From an uncultured Saprospiraceae bacterium (lineage in GTDB: Bacteria > Bacteroidota > Bacteroidia > Chitinophagales > Saprospiraceae), in assembly GCA_938015435.1 (NCBI GenBank), contig CALLPN010000003.1:310001-374000 (forward strand): a stretch of 64,000 bases of DNA, given 5' to 3'. This document shows, in pieces, positions 26,501 through 35,370 of the stretch. The translations under genes were made by a program, and so were the position numbers. Within the stretch, counting starts at the first letter, position 1. Each line of letters opens with the position of its first letter. The notes under the pieces are model-generated. The model was not told the origin of the DNA and did no database searches. It saw only the letters and a program-made list of their open reading frames with translations.

Positions 26501-26508
26501 CAAAGATA
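26501..26508 (-). promoter_or_regulatory. Candidate -7 box of icmF
   Basis: Minus strand TATCTTTG fits TAnnTTTG, 64 bases before the ATG. No clear -33 element. Confidence 0.45.
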
Positions 26509-26998
26509 AGTTATTTATAGGAAGTCTGTTATCGTTTATATCGGAGATGACCTATTCCTGGTTAGTATTTTGAGTATAAGTTGATTAATGATTGACTTAC
26601 TACTGATTCCAACCTAATTACGCGAAAATAGGCTATACAATTGGACTATTATCTTGTTATAAGCCCTATAAAACAACTACATTTTGTTAAAATGAATAAA
26701 ATAAAATAAAATAATTTTGATTGGTAAAAGGACAGCGGTATAGTTTGACTGTTGAATTTTGTAATGCATAACTTCTTATATTTCAATGAGTTAAAAATTC
26801 ATTAAACAACTGCTGTATTCTGACCTTTCTTTCTAGCGATCAATTCTAAGTTGAATTTCAATATTATTTCTTTTTATAAAGCGCTACTTATTCGACATTT
26901 CGCAGTCTAACAGTAGGAATCTGCAGTGAAATATCCGCAGACTACCGCAAAATAGACGACAAACACATTACTTTTTACTTATCAACAGCTTCAAACAA

Positions 26999-27916
26999 AT
27001 GAAAAGAATAACTTGGATTATCATAATAATACTGTGGATATTGTTAGGGTTATGGCTATGTAATAGATACATATGTAATAGCTACATAGCAGCTCCAGCA
27101 GAAGAGATCGCAGAAAAAACACAAAAAGTGATTCCTCCTGTAGTTACCACTACGAAAGCTGCAGATACATGGTCAGTGCGTGACGGTTCTGCGTTCGGTT
27201 TTGAATCTCCAAATTATATCTCATTTAACAAATCTAGCTTTGCTCACTTAGCAATGGCTTCTGGAGTGAACGGAAATATGGGAGATCTCGTAACATACCT
27301 TAAAGGGCACAAAGAAAGAGGGGTTACCATTACTGGAAGATATGGAGAAGGGGAAACGAATAGTAGTATACTACCTACGTTAGGTCTGGCAAGAGCTAAT
27401 GATATTAAATCTTGGATGCAAGGGAAAGGTGTACCGGCAAGACAAATAGAAATTGCTGACCAATTGATACCTAATGCCAAGTGGGCCAATAATAAACTTG
27501 TTCATGGTATCGATATTGATTTTGATGCATTGTCAATGAACGACGATAGACTGAAAAACATTAAAGACCGTCTCGCAGGCAAACCAATTACTTTATATTT
27601 TGGTACTAACCAAGATCAAATTAATCTGACTGCACAGCAACGAACTGATTTTGCAGATCTTAATTACTATTTAGATAGAGTAGCAGTAGCTAAATTATCT
27701 ATTGCAGGTCATACCGATAATGTTGGTAATCGTGATTACAATGTGAATCTATCACAACAGAGATCAGTATTTGTTAGAGATTACCTGATAAAGAATGGAG
27801 GTATAAAAACTAACAGAATGACAACACAAGGATATGGTCCAGATAGACCAGTATCATCTAATGCTACTAATGATGGCAAAGCTAAAAATAGAAGAGTAGA
27901 AGTAACACTCAACTAA
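26999..27916 (+). CDS. Membrane-anchored OmpA-family peptidoglycan-binding protein with duplicated domain
   Basis: 305 residues. The N-terminal hydrophobic segment (ITWIIIIILWILLGLWLC) lacks an obvious cleavage site and may be an anchor. The C-terminal domain (about 195-305) is a standard OmpA fold: LYFGTNQDQINLT, SIAGHTDNVGNRDYNVNLSQ, RSVFVRDYLIKNGG and KNRRVEVTLN, with the Asp and Arg that hold diaminopimelate. An earlier stretch (about 60-180; FNKSSF, VTITGRYGEGETNSS, LGLARANDIKSWMQGKGV) looks like a degenerate second copy. First gene of a tight three-gene operon (42- and 37-base gaps) with two EVIKEVE/HhH proteins. Confidence 0.88.
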   Translation: MKRITWIIIIILWILLGLWLCNRYICNSYIAAPAEEIAEKTQKVIPPVVTTTKAADTWSVRDGSAFGFESPNYISFNKSSFAHLAMASGVNGNMGDLVTYLKGHKERGVTITGRYGEGETNSSILPTLGLARANDIKSWMQGKGVPARQIEIADQLIPNAKWANNKLVHGIDIDFDALSMNDDRLKNIKDRLAGKPITLYFGTNQDQINLTAQQRTDFADLNYYLDRVAVAKLSIAGHTDNVGNRDYNVNLSQQRSVFVRDYLIKNGGIKTNRMTTQGYGPDRPVSSNATNDGKAKNRRVEVTLN

Positions 27917-27958
27917 AAATAGCACCACATTAATTTCTAACTTGATAAAAAAAACACA

Positions 27959-30604
27959 ATGAATAAATCAATGATTTGGATAGTTCTCCTAATTATAGCA
28001 GTCATCGTACTCATAGCATGGTTCCTTAGTTGTCCTCTTTGCGTGCTTCTACCTTTATTATTTATGCTTGGTGCTGCTTTTTTCGGATGGCTAGCAGGGT
28101 TAAAATGGCTAGGTCTCAAATATTCTGAAGAGGATAGACAAAAAGATCAAATAGATTTTGACAATAGATATAGCACCTTATCTAATGATTGGACTGGTAA
28201 GTATAGTGGTTTGCAAGCCGACTATGATGGCTACAAGTCGAAGTCAGATAATAAATACAAATCACTATCAAGCGAATATAATACTTACAAGACTGATTAT
28301 AGCTCTAAGTATTCTTCTCTTAATAATCAGTACACTACACTAAGTAATAATCATACGGCATATAAACTTGATGCTGAATCTAAGTATAAGGCTAATAATT
28401 CTGACTGGGAAGCTAAGTACAAGGATGCCGTATCAGATTGGGAAAGCAAATGGAAAAGTGCAGATAATAAGCGTTCGCAAATACAAACTTCTTACGATTC
28501 ATTACAAAAGGATTCAGCAACGAAGTATGACAAACTTTCTCTTGAATTTAATAATTACAAAAAAGATAGAGATGTCAAGTATGGTGATCTAAAAGCTAAA
28601 TATGATGCCTTACTTTTACAATTAGATAAAGATAAAAGTGAAGCCAATAATAAGTATACAGCCTTAGCTACAAACTTTGATAGTTATAAAGGCGAACAGA
28701 CAAATCTGTATGCAACCTTGCAGTCAGACTATGATGGATACAGATCTGAAGAGTCTGAGAAATACTCTACCTTGAATGCTGAGTATAATAAATATAAAGC
28801 TGATAATGAAAGTAGGTACGCTTTATTGCAATCGGAGTCTGATTCTGCTAAGGCAGAAGCTGAGGATAAGTATAATACTTTAGCAGCTAGCTTTGAGAGC
28901 TATAAAGGTGAGCAGACTAATTTGTATATGACACTCCAATCAGATTATGATGGATATAAATCAGGAGCATCAAATAAGTATTCTGCATTGCAAAGTGAGT
29001 TTGATAAGTATAAGAGTGATAATGAAAATAGATACTCTTCATTACAAGCACAATACGATAGCAGCCAGAGAGAATCTGATGATAAGTACAATGCTTTAGC
29101 GGCCGAATTTGATAAATATAAAGGTGAACAAACTAATCTTTACGTAACACTTCAGTCGGATTATGATGAATACAAATCAGGAGTAACAAATAAGTATTCT
29201 GCATTACAAAATGAGTTTGACCAGTATAAGAGTGACAATGAGAATAGATATTCTTTATTACAGGCTCAAGCCAATAGTGGCCAGACAGAATCTGATGATA
29301 AGTACAATGCTTTAGCGGCTGACTTTGATAATTATAAAGGCGAACAAACTACAAGATACTCATCGCTCAAATCAGAATACGACGGATATAAAGCAGAGCA
29401 AAGTAATAAATTTACTTCTCTTCAAAAGGAGAGCGATGAAAACAAGTCGGCTCAATCTAATGTAAGAAATCAGCTGACTGATTTACAGAATCAATTGAAG
29501 AATTACAAGGAAAAAGCTGATAATAAATATAATAATCTTCAAGTTGAGTATTCTAAGTACAAGGAATCTCAATCAGCAAAGATGGAAGATGACAAGAATC
29601 GTAATCGCGATCGATATGATTCGTTATCCGCAGAGTATAAAGCTTATATGGCGGACACTACTAAAAAACTTGCAGCCAAACCTACAGAAGTAGAAGTGAT
29701 CAAGGAAGTCGAGAAGATAGTAGAAGTAATCAAGGAGGTAGAAGTGATTAAAGAAGTAGAGAAGATAGTGGAGAAACCAGTAGAGGTTATTAAGGAGGTA
29801 GAAGTGATTAAGGAAGTGGAGGTGATCAAAGAAGTCGAGAAGATAGTAGAGAAGCCAATAGAGGTTATCAAAGAAATAGAAGTAATCAAGGAGGTAGAAG
29901 TGATTAAAGAAGTGGAGAAGATAGTGGAGAAACCAGTAGAGGTTATTAAGGAGATAGAAGTGATTAAAGAAGTAGAAGTAATCAAGGAGGTAGAAGTGAT
30001 TAGAGAAGTAGAGAAGATAGTGGAGAAACCAGTAGAGGTTATTAAGGAGGTAGAAGTGATTAAGGAGGTAGAGAAGATAGTAGAGGTGATCAAAGAAGTA
30101 GAAGTGATCAAAGAGGTACCAGTAGAAATCATCAAAGAAGTGGTGGTCGAGCGAAGTATAGATTTCGAATCATTACAAAAGATGATGCTTGGCATGGAAA
30201 AAGTAGAAGTATCTCGTACTGAAACGGAAAGTAAAGGAGAAGTGCGAACGGTAAAAGCAAAAGCAAAAGCAACTGCAAAGGCAAGTAAAAGTAAAGTGAA
30301 GCCAGTCAAAGCAAAGACTGTTAAAGCAAAAGCAACGACAAAAGCAGGCGCAAAGGATAAGCTTACTAAGATAGAAGGAATCGGTCCGGCTATTCAAAAG
30401 TTATTATATGCTGATGGCATTTATACTTTTGTGCAACTAAGTAAATCTAAAAAGAAAAGATTAGAAGAAATATTAGAGGCTGCGGGTTCAAGATTCCGTA
30501 TGCATAGTCCAACTACTTGGCCAGAGCAAAGTGCATTGGCAGCAAATGGGGAGTGGGATAAACTAAAAAAATTACAAGATAAACTTGACGGAGGACGTAA
30601 GTAG
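27959..30604 (+). CDS. Membrane-anchored coiled-coil protein with EVIKEVE repeats and C-terminal HhH domain
   Basis: 881 residues. Two close membrane segments (about 5-22 and 27-48) leave the rest, by charge, in the cytoplasm. Residues 60-570 are a polar coiled coil with Tyr/Lys-rich units; from residue 232 it contains 72-residue tandem repeats (about 3.7 copies, 216 bases each) marked by YKGEQTNLY, TLQSDYD and YKSDNENRYS. Residues about 575-730 are built of EVIKEVEVIKEVEKIVEKPV-type units. Then come the motif SLQKMM...VEVSRT, a Lys/Ala-rich basic linker (770-795), and a helix-hairpin-helix domain, LTKIEGIGPAIQKLLYADGI, ending MHSPTTWPEQSALAANGEW. Function unknown; HhH plus basic linker suggests DNA binding. 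Confidence 0.88.
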   Translation: MNKSMIWIVLLIIAVIVLIAWFLSCPLCVLLPLLFMLGAAFFGWLAGLKWLGLKYSEEDRQKDQIDFDNRYSTLSNDWTGKYSGLQADYDGYKSKSDNKYKSLSSEYNTYKTDYSSKYSSLNNQYTTLSNNHTAYKLDAESKYKANNSDWEAKYKDAVSDWESKWKSADNKRSQIQTSYDSLQKDSATKYDKLSLEFNNYKKDRDVKYGDLKAKYDALLLQLDKDKSEANNKYTALATNFDSYKGEQTNLYATLQSDYDGYRSEESEKYSTLNAEYNKYKADNESRYALLQSESDSAKAEAEDKYNTLAASFESYKGEQTNLYMTLQSDYDGYKSGASNKYSALQSEFDKYKSDNENRYSSLQAQYDSSQRESDDKYNALAAEFDKYKGEQTNLYVTLQSDYDEYKSGVTNKYSALQNEFDQYKSDNENRYSLLQAQANSGQTESDDKYNALAADFDNYKGEQTTRYSSLKSEYDGYKAEQSNKFTSLQKESDENKSAQSNVRNQLTDLQNQLKNYKEKADNKYNNLQVEYSKYKESQSAKMEDDKNRNRDRYDSLSAEYKAYMADTTKKLAAKPTEVEVIKEVEKIVEVIKEVEVIKEVEKIVEKPVEVIKEVEVIKEVEVIKEVEKIVEKPIEVIKEIEVIKEVEVIKEVEKIVEKPVEVIKEIEVIKEVEVIKEVEVIREVEKIVEKPVEVIKEVEVIKEVEKIVEVIKEVEVIKEVPVEIIKEVVVERSIDFESLQKMMLGMEKVEVSRTETESKGEVRTVKAKAKATAKASKSKVKPVKAKTVKAKATTKAGAKDKLTKIEGIGPAIQKLLYADGIYTFVQLSKSKKKRLEEILEAAGSRFRMHSPTTWPEQSALAANGEWDKLKKLQDKLDGGRK
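28652..29470 (+). repeat. In-gene tandem repeat, 216-base period
   Basis: Three full 72-codon units starting at 28652, 28868 and 29084, and a shorter one at 29300, encoding KY(N/T)xLAxxF...YKGEQT...YKSDNENRY. Units are similar but not identical at the base level, implying old duplications. Confidence 0.85.
29686..30150 (+). repeat. In-gene EVIKEVE low-complexity repeat tract
   Basis: Short 18-to-45-base units encoding EVIKEV, EKIVEKPV and EVEVIKEV are repeated about twenty times with synonymous variation. Such tracts are prone to length change by slippage or recombination. The opposite strand is open (221 codons of Thr/Ser/Ile repeat), which is a by-product. Confidence 0.85.
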
Positions 30605-30641
30605 TCTAAATCAATTGAACTGATACTTAAATACCAGAAAA

Positions 30642-31556
30642 ATGGCCAAAGAAAAACTAATTAAAAAGGAAGCTCTCATTGCAAAAATTGCAAAAGTAGC
30701 TGGAATATCTAATGCTAAAGCGACTAAAGCCTACGAATGTGTATTGAAGGAATCTCCTTCGTTTCGTAAGCAATCGATCAAAACTGTAAAGGCTAAAGAT
30801 CAAGTAGCAGTAGTCAAGAGTCAAGTTAAAATCAAGAAGGTTGAGGTGATCAAAGAAGTCATCGTTGAGGTAGTCAAAGAAGTGATCAAAGAAGTGAAAG
30901 TCGTAAAAGAAATTCCTGTTGAAGTGATCAAAGAGATTACTTTGATCCGTGAAGTGGAAGTACCTGTGGAAGTGATTAAAGAGGTGCCTGTAGAAGTCAT
31001 TAGAGAAATAGAGGTGATCAAAGAAGTAGAGGTAGTTAAATCATTTGATATGGCGATGCTTCAAAAAATGATGACTCAAGTAGGTACAGTAGAAGTATCA
31101 CGTACCGTATCTGGAGAAACTCGTAATGAGAAAGAAGCAGTAATTGTATCTCGTCGAGAACTAAAAGCTGGTGAGGTATCTAAAGGCAAAGTGGTAAAAT
31201 CTAAATCAAATAAGACATCAGGGAAAGCGAAATCATCAAAAGCACCGACGAAGGCAAAAATTTCTAAGTCGTCTACAAGTAAAAGCAGTAAGGGTAGTAT
31301 AGCAAAAAAGGATGACCTGACTAGAATAGAAGGTATCGGACCCAAAATTAGCGAGCTGTTACAAAAGGCAGGAATTAAAACTTTCAACAAATTGGCAGTC
31401 ACTAAGATTGAAGCGATTAAGAAAGTACTCAGTGCTGCAGGTCCAAGGTATCAAATGCATAATCCAGGATCATGGCCAAAGCAATCTAAGTTAGCGGCAG
31501 ATGGCAAATGGAAACAGTTAGATAAACTGCAAGATGAGCTATCAGGAGGTAAATAA
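30642..31556 (+). CDS. HU-like/EVIKEVE-repeat/HhH protein, soluble paralogue of the upstream protein
   Basis: 304 residues, no signal or membrane segment. N-terminus (about 5-45, KEALIAKIAKVAGISNAKAT) resembles the helical half of HU/IHF proteins, without the DNA-gripping beta arm. Residues about 65-135 are EVIKEV-type repeats, then MLQKMM...VEVSRT as in the upstream protein, a Lys/Ser-rich basic linker (about 175-225), and the same HhH domain, LTRIEGIGPKISELLQKAGI, with MHNPGSWPKQSKLAADGKW. The shared middle and tail show the two genes arose by duplication with exchanged N-termini. A nucleoid-associated role is inferred. A terminator follows 41 bases after the stop. Confidence 0.85.
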   Translation: MAKEKLIKKEALIAKIAKVAGISNAKATKAYECVLKESPSFRKQSIKTVKAKDQVAVVKSQVKIKKVEVIKEVIVEVVKEVIKEVKVVKEIPVEVIKEITLIREVEVPVEVIKEVPVEVIREIEVIKEVEVVKSFDMAMLQKMMTQVGTVEVSRTVSGETRNEKEAVIVSRRELKAGEVSKGKVVKSKSNKTSGKAKSSKAPTKAKISKSSTSKSSKGSIAKKDDLTRIEGIGPKISELLQKAGIKTFNKLAVTKIEAIKKVLSAAGPRYQMHNPGSWPKQSKLAADGKWKQLDKLQDELSGGK

Positions 31557-31597
31557 TATTTATCGCTAATTTACTCAGCAGTAATAAAGAATTTGAA

Positions 31598-31634
31598 GAG
31601 GCTATCTTATCATAAGATAGCCTCTTTTTATTTT
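31598..31634 (+). terminator. Rho-independent terminator of the OmpA/HhH operon
   Basis: Stem GAGGCTATCTT/AAGATAGCCTC (31598-31608/31614-31624) with a short loop, followed by TTTTTATTTT. Confidence 0.9.
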
Positions 31635-31816
31635 AAATAAGTATCGTTGCAGTAATAGAATTAAGGATGGATTATCTAATTTATGAATTTTCCGCAATCA
31701 GGTTTATCGGGTAGATTGGACTTTACTAATTTAAATTGAAAGCTTTTTCATAAAAGAATATATGCGGAAAAGCAGCATATTAGCAATGATATTACTCTTA
31801 ATATGAAACCACCGCC

Positions 31817-33850
31817 ATGAAAAACCTACTTACAGTCTTCTTAGCTTTATTACTGATTAGCCAATTATCTTACTCCCAGATAGAATTAGTAAGTGATTGT
31901 AATTCGATTTCAGTAGTCCACGAACTATCCTCTTTAGATGGTTTCTCTGCAAATTTAGAATCCAATGGAAATTCATCCACGATGCTTTTTTGCCAAGGAG
32001 ACGGTGTTGTCGATAATCCAAATTGGTTGGCTTTTACTATAGATCCATATTTTGAATATACGCTTCAAGTGACTTTTAGTAACTGTGTTCCAGGTCAATC
32101 ATTTGAGGCCGGCGGTCAATTAGGAATTTATGATTCCTGTAATGATTGGAGTAATCCAATTTATTGTTTTGTCGACGAAATCAATGGTACGCATAACATA
32201 CCTGCTGAAACAGAATTCGAAGTGGGTACCACATACTATTTGCTCTTAGATGGTTTTAAGGGTTCTGTTTGTGATGTCAATATAAGTGTTGAGAGATATT
32301 TGCCAATGGAATCAGTAACAGATTGGTACTATGTAGCAGGTAGTTTTGGTGGATCTTCTACCTATTGGTATAGTGACATTGGTGATACTCTTATTAATGG
32401 CCTTGAATATAGGGTAATAGAAATTTCTTCGAATCCTGACTTTCCCTATAATAGATTCCTTCGAGAAGATGCAGATCGTAAAGTATATGAGTACTCTTCG
32501 TTTAGTGAACAAGTGAATCTACTTTATGATTTTGCTGCTACTTTAGGAGATGTTATCAGTACGGCCAATGGATCTTTTACGGTAGTAGATATTGATTATG
32601 TAGAGAGTGAGTATGGACCATTGAAGCGATGGAAACTAGAAGGGCCTGGTCCTCCTATATATGTAAGAGAAGGTATAGGTAGCGAAGACTTGTTTTTGGC
32701 CAACACGGTTTCGGATCCTGTGTTTGGTTTGCTTTGCGCATATCATGAAGAGGATAAGTTGTACGGTAATCAAGATTGCGACCCAGCACCAAGATGGTTG
32801 ACAGACAGCACTTTCGTTTCTGTAGAAATATGTGAAGGAGAATTGTACGAATTTGGTGGGAACCAATATATAGAGAGTGGTATATATATGGACACATTGA
32901 TCAATGTGGCTGGCTCGGATTCTATCATTATATTAGAATTGAGTGTACTTAATATAAGTACAAATAACATTCAACATACTCTGTGTACAGGAGACTCAAT
33001 TATAGTGGATGGAACTATATTCGATGAGACGAATCCATCTGGAACTATTTTGTTTCCAAATGGCGCTGCAAGCGGTTGTGATTCTATTGTGATAGTAGAT
33101 CTGTTATTCGTTAATAATATTATTGTCAACTACCAATCTATTATCTGTGAAGGTAACTTTCAAATATGGGGAGGGGATACTATTAATGTTGCTGGCGATT
33201 ACTCTTTTGATTTAGTTTCTTCAACGGGATGTGATTCCACGATTAATTTGTCTGTACAAATAATTGATGATATTGTTACTGAAATGTTTTTGGAGGCTTG
33301 TAATGGAGAAGCTATAATCATTGATGGTGAAACCTATACAGAGTCAGGCATTTATCAATCCGTATTTTCAGCGTCTACAAGTTGTGATTCTGTAGTTATA
33401 TATAACCTTAGTTTTTTGCCACTCGCCTTGGAGTCCGACACATTGTTTTTCTGTCCAGGTGATAGTGTCATAGTAAATGGAGAGTTCGTTTTTACTGAGG
33501 GAAATTATCAAACCGTTTTCAATGATATTAATGGTTGTGATTCTATACAATCGATAAGTGTGATTGAGTTATTACCATCTGATTCGGAATGTCTAACGAG
33601 TGTAGATGATCTTCAGTCTTTGGATTTAAGTATCTCACCGAATCCGTATAACCATTCACTATCTCTTTCTGCTGAGGAAGACATTCAAAGTATTGAGATA
33701 ATAAACGTATCTGGAATACAAGTTGACAGCCGTACTCAACTTGGTAGACAAACATACACCTATGATGGGAGCGATCTCGCTGCCGGAATATATATATTGA
33801 AAGTAAGATCAAAAGATAAGATAGCGATAAAACGAATAGTGAAAAATTAG
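31817..33850 (+). CDS. Secreted repeat protein with T9SS type A sorting domain
   Basis: 677 residues. Signal peptide MKNLLTVFLALLLISQLSYS. An N-terminal region (20-170) looks like a carbohydrate- or ligand-binding beta-sandwich. From about 335 on there are five roughly 43-residue modules with the pattern C-x-G-(D/E)-(S/L)-x-x-(V/F)-x-G...GCDS(I/T/V) ...(L), for example CTGDSIIVDGTIF and CPGDSVIVNGEFV. The last ~75 residues form the type A domain: LSISPNPYNHSLSL, IEIINVSGIQVDS and DLAAGIYILKVRSKD..KRIVKN. It should be exported through T9SS to the surface. Ligand unknown. Confidence 0.92.
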   Translation: MKNLLTVFLALLLISQLSYSQIELVSDCNSISVVHELSSLDGFSANLESNGNSSTMLFCQGDGVVDNPNWLAFTIDPYFEYTLQVTFSNCVPGQSFEAGGQLGIYDSCNDWSNPIYCFVDEINGTHNIPAETEFEVGTTYYLLLDGFKGSVCDVNISVERYLPMESVTDWYYVAGSFGGSSTYWYSDIGDTLINGLEYRVIEISSNPDFPYNRFLREDADRKVYEYSSFSEQVNLLYDFAATLGDVISTANGSFTVVDIDYVESEYGPLKRWKLEGPGPPIYVREGIGSEDLFLANTVSDPVFGLLCAYHEEDKLYGNQDCDPAPRWLTDSTFVSVEICEGELYEFGGNQYIESGIYMDTLINVAGSDSIIILELSVLNISTNNIQHTLCTGDSIIVDGTIFDETNPSGTILFPNGAASGCDSIVIVDLLFVNNIIVNYQSIICEGNFQIWGGDTINVAGDYSFDLVSSTGCDSTINLSVQIIDDIVTEMFLEACNGEAIIIDGETYTESGIYQSVFSASTSCDSVVIYNLSFLPLALESDTLFFCPGDSVIVNGEFVFTEGNYQTVFNDINGCDSIQSISVIELLPSDSECLTSVDDLQSLDLSISPNPYNHSLSLSAEEDIQSIEIINVSGIQVDSRTQLGRQTYTYDGSDLAAGIYILKVRSKDKIAIKRIVKN

Positions 33851-34048
33851 CAATGAAATCAATATTATTTGATCAGCGAGGCTGCGGTATAAGCGCATCC
33901 AATGGATAGTCTTAGATATTACTGCTTAAGATGGATTGATGATAATATTTAATAAGTACGAACTGTATTGAATACGTATTTTTTGATTTGAAATTGTCAA
34001 ACTAGACACCTATGACAGTTTACCAACAATTGCATTCATGTTAAATAT

Positions 34049-34056
34049 TAACTTTG
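34049..34056 (+). promoter_or_regulatory. Candidate promoter of the small lipoprotein gene
   Basis: TAACTTTG (34049-34056) fits the -7 consensus, and TTG at 34030-34032 is a plausible -33 element (16-base gap). It excludes the in-frame TTG at 34054 as the start and favours ATG 34084. Confidence 0.5.
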
Positions 34057-34083
34057 CTTTCATTGGTAATGAAAAGTTATGCT

Positions 34084-34530
34084 ATGAAGAACACATTCTA
34101 TTTTACACTGATACTCTTAATTGGAATATTTATTTCGGCATGTGATTTGGACGAAGATCACGATCACAACGGCAGCGAAACTACTGAATTTAATTATAGG
34201 ATATCTATCAATTCACCTTCTGTAGAGACTAAGAACCTTATGGATACTATTCACTTACATGTCGACTTTATAAGTGATTTGAGTGCTCCTGTTCATCATG
34301 TTAACATAAGAATATATAGTAAGTCAACGGGAGATGAAGTATACAATGCACCAGGTGAAGCACATGTACACGAACAAAGTGGTACATACTCTTGGCACGA
34401 TGATTTTGGATTAACTCAGGAAAATGGAATAATGCAAAATACGGACTATGTACTAGAGGCTAAAGTCTGGGGTCATACTGAAGGGCTCGAAGAGGTAACA
34501 GAATCTATAGAATTCAATGTAGCCCAATAA
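34084..34530 (+). CDS. Small His/Asp-rich lipoprotein
   Basis: 148 residues from ATG 34084. Lipoprotein signal MKNTFYFTLILLIGIFISAC, followed at once by DLDEDHDHNGSE, a His/Asp/Glu cluster that could bind metal. The remainder is a beta-sandwich-like domain of about 115 residues with further His (VHHVNIRIYS, EAHVHEQSGTYSWHDDF), and looks like a one-domain Ig-like or copper-binding-type fold. No family assigned. It converges on the AraC regulator with a three-base gap, so transcripts probably overlap. Confidence 0.75.
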   Translation: MKNTFYFTLILLIGIFISACDLDEDHDHNGSETTEFNYRISINSPSVETKNLMDTIHLHVDFISDLSAPVHHVNIRIYSKSTGDEVYNAPGEAHVHEQSGTYSWHDDFGLTQENGIMQNTDYVLEAKVWGHTEGLEEVTESIEFNVAQ

Positions 34531-34533
34531 TAA

Positions 34534-35370
34534 TTATATCACTTCTTTCTTATATCCTGTCGGTGATACACCTACATTATTCTTAAAGAATCGACTAAAA
34601 CTTGCTGGATCATCAAACCCCAGTTCGAACGCGATTTCTTTAGTAGAATTTTCTGTGTATTGCATCAATCTTTTGGCTTCCTGTACGATCCTATTCTTTA
34701 TCACTTGTAATGGTGAAGGTCCGCTATTTTTGGAAAACAAATTACTAAGTGTCTTTGGTGACTTATTCATTAGACCTGCATAATCTTGCACCTGATGGTA
34801 TTCTTTAAAATGCTGCTCCACTAATAAATTGAATGATCGGATAGTATCCGACTCATGATCATCGATTGTATTAGACAAGTATTGTACTTTACCTAATCTG
34901 GTCACTAGTATGATCAGACGTTTCAGAAGCATACGCATCATCTCACCTTGTATGTCTTTTTCGCCATATTCATCTTCAAATATCTCGGTCAATAGATGAA
35001 GCTTACGTTGATGTTTTTCATCTAATTCTATGAACATGTTTTTCTCATTGCCATAGAATATAAATCCTACACAACTGACCTCTTGATCATGGTCAATGAC
35101 GCAGTAGAAATCTCTGTTAAACTGCCATGCAATAATATCCTTAGGTGTCTCAAAATTAAAACTATCACTAACCATTAAGGGCAATACTGTTTGGCTGGGA
35201 AAGTCATATTCTTCTCCGTCTATCGATACTTTTTGACTGGGGCCTGTATTCCAAGCAATGGTAAGTAGTGAAAATTCTTGATCTCTAAAATATATACGAT
35301 CAAAAGATTGTTCATCCTTGACAAAGTGTAATAAAGCTGAAGTGGAAGCTTCAGAATAAGAAAGTATCAT
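34534..35370 (-). CDS. AraC-family transcriptional regulator
   Basis: 278 residues. The C-terminal ~95 residues are the double helix-turn-helix: YHQVQDYAGLMNKSPKTLSN for the first HTH and NSTKEIAFELGFDDPASFSR with FKNNVGVSPTGYKKE for the second. The N-terminal ~150 residues are a cupin-like sensor (FSLLTIAWNTGPSQKVSIDG). Such proteins act as activators; the inducer and targets are unknown. The gene is divergent from the DUF1800 operon, which makes that operon a possible target, with about 395 bases between. Confidence 0.93.
   Translation of the reverse strand: MILSYSEASTSALLHFVKDEQSFDRIYFRDQEFSLLTIAWNTGPSQKVSIDGEEYDFPSQTVLPLMVSDSFNFETPKDIIAWQFNRDFYCVIDHDQEVSCVGFIFYGNEKNMFIELDEKHQRKLHLLTEIFEDEYGEKDIQGEMMRMLLKRLIILVTRLGKVQYLSNTIDDHESDTIRSFNLLVEQHFKEYHQVQDYAGLMNKSPKTLSNLFSKNSGPSPLQVIKNRIVQEAKRLMQYTENSTKEIAFELGFDDPASFSRFFKNNVGVSPTGYKKEVI

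Larger units (their letters stand above)
26438..26998. other. Divergent intergenic region icmF / OmpA operon
   Basis: No gene seen. Besides the icmF promoter elements it contains a short AATAAAATAAAATAAAATAA run (about 26693-26714) and AT-rich sequence. The promoter of the OmpA operon should be in the right half; TACTTTTTAC near 26970 is only a weak -7 match. Confidence 0.5.

Noticed and set aside
28652..29470. Tandem 216-base repeat as a mobile or satellite element
   Set aside because: It stays in frame with a coherent coiled-coil protein and has no features of a mobile unit.
29644..30309. A 221-codon minus-strand ORF of Thr/Ser/Leu/Ile repeats opposite the EVIKEVE tract
   Set aside because: It is the reverse reading of a low-complexity repeat, with no start signal, and mirrors the plus-strand unit exactly.
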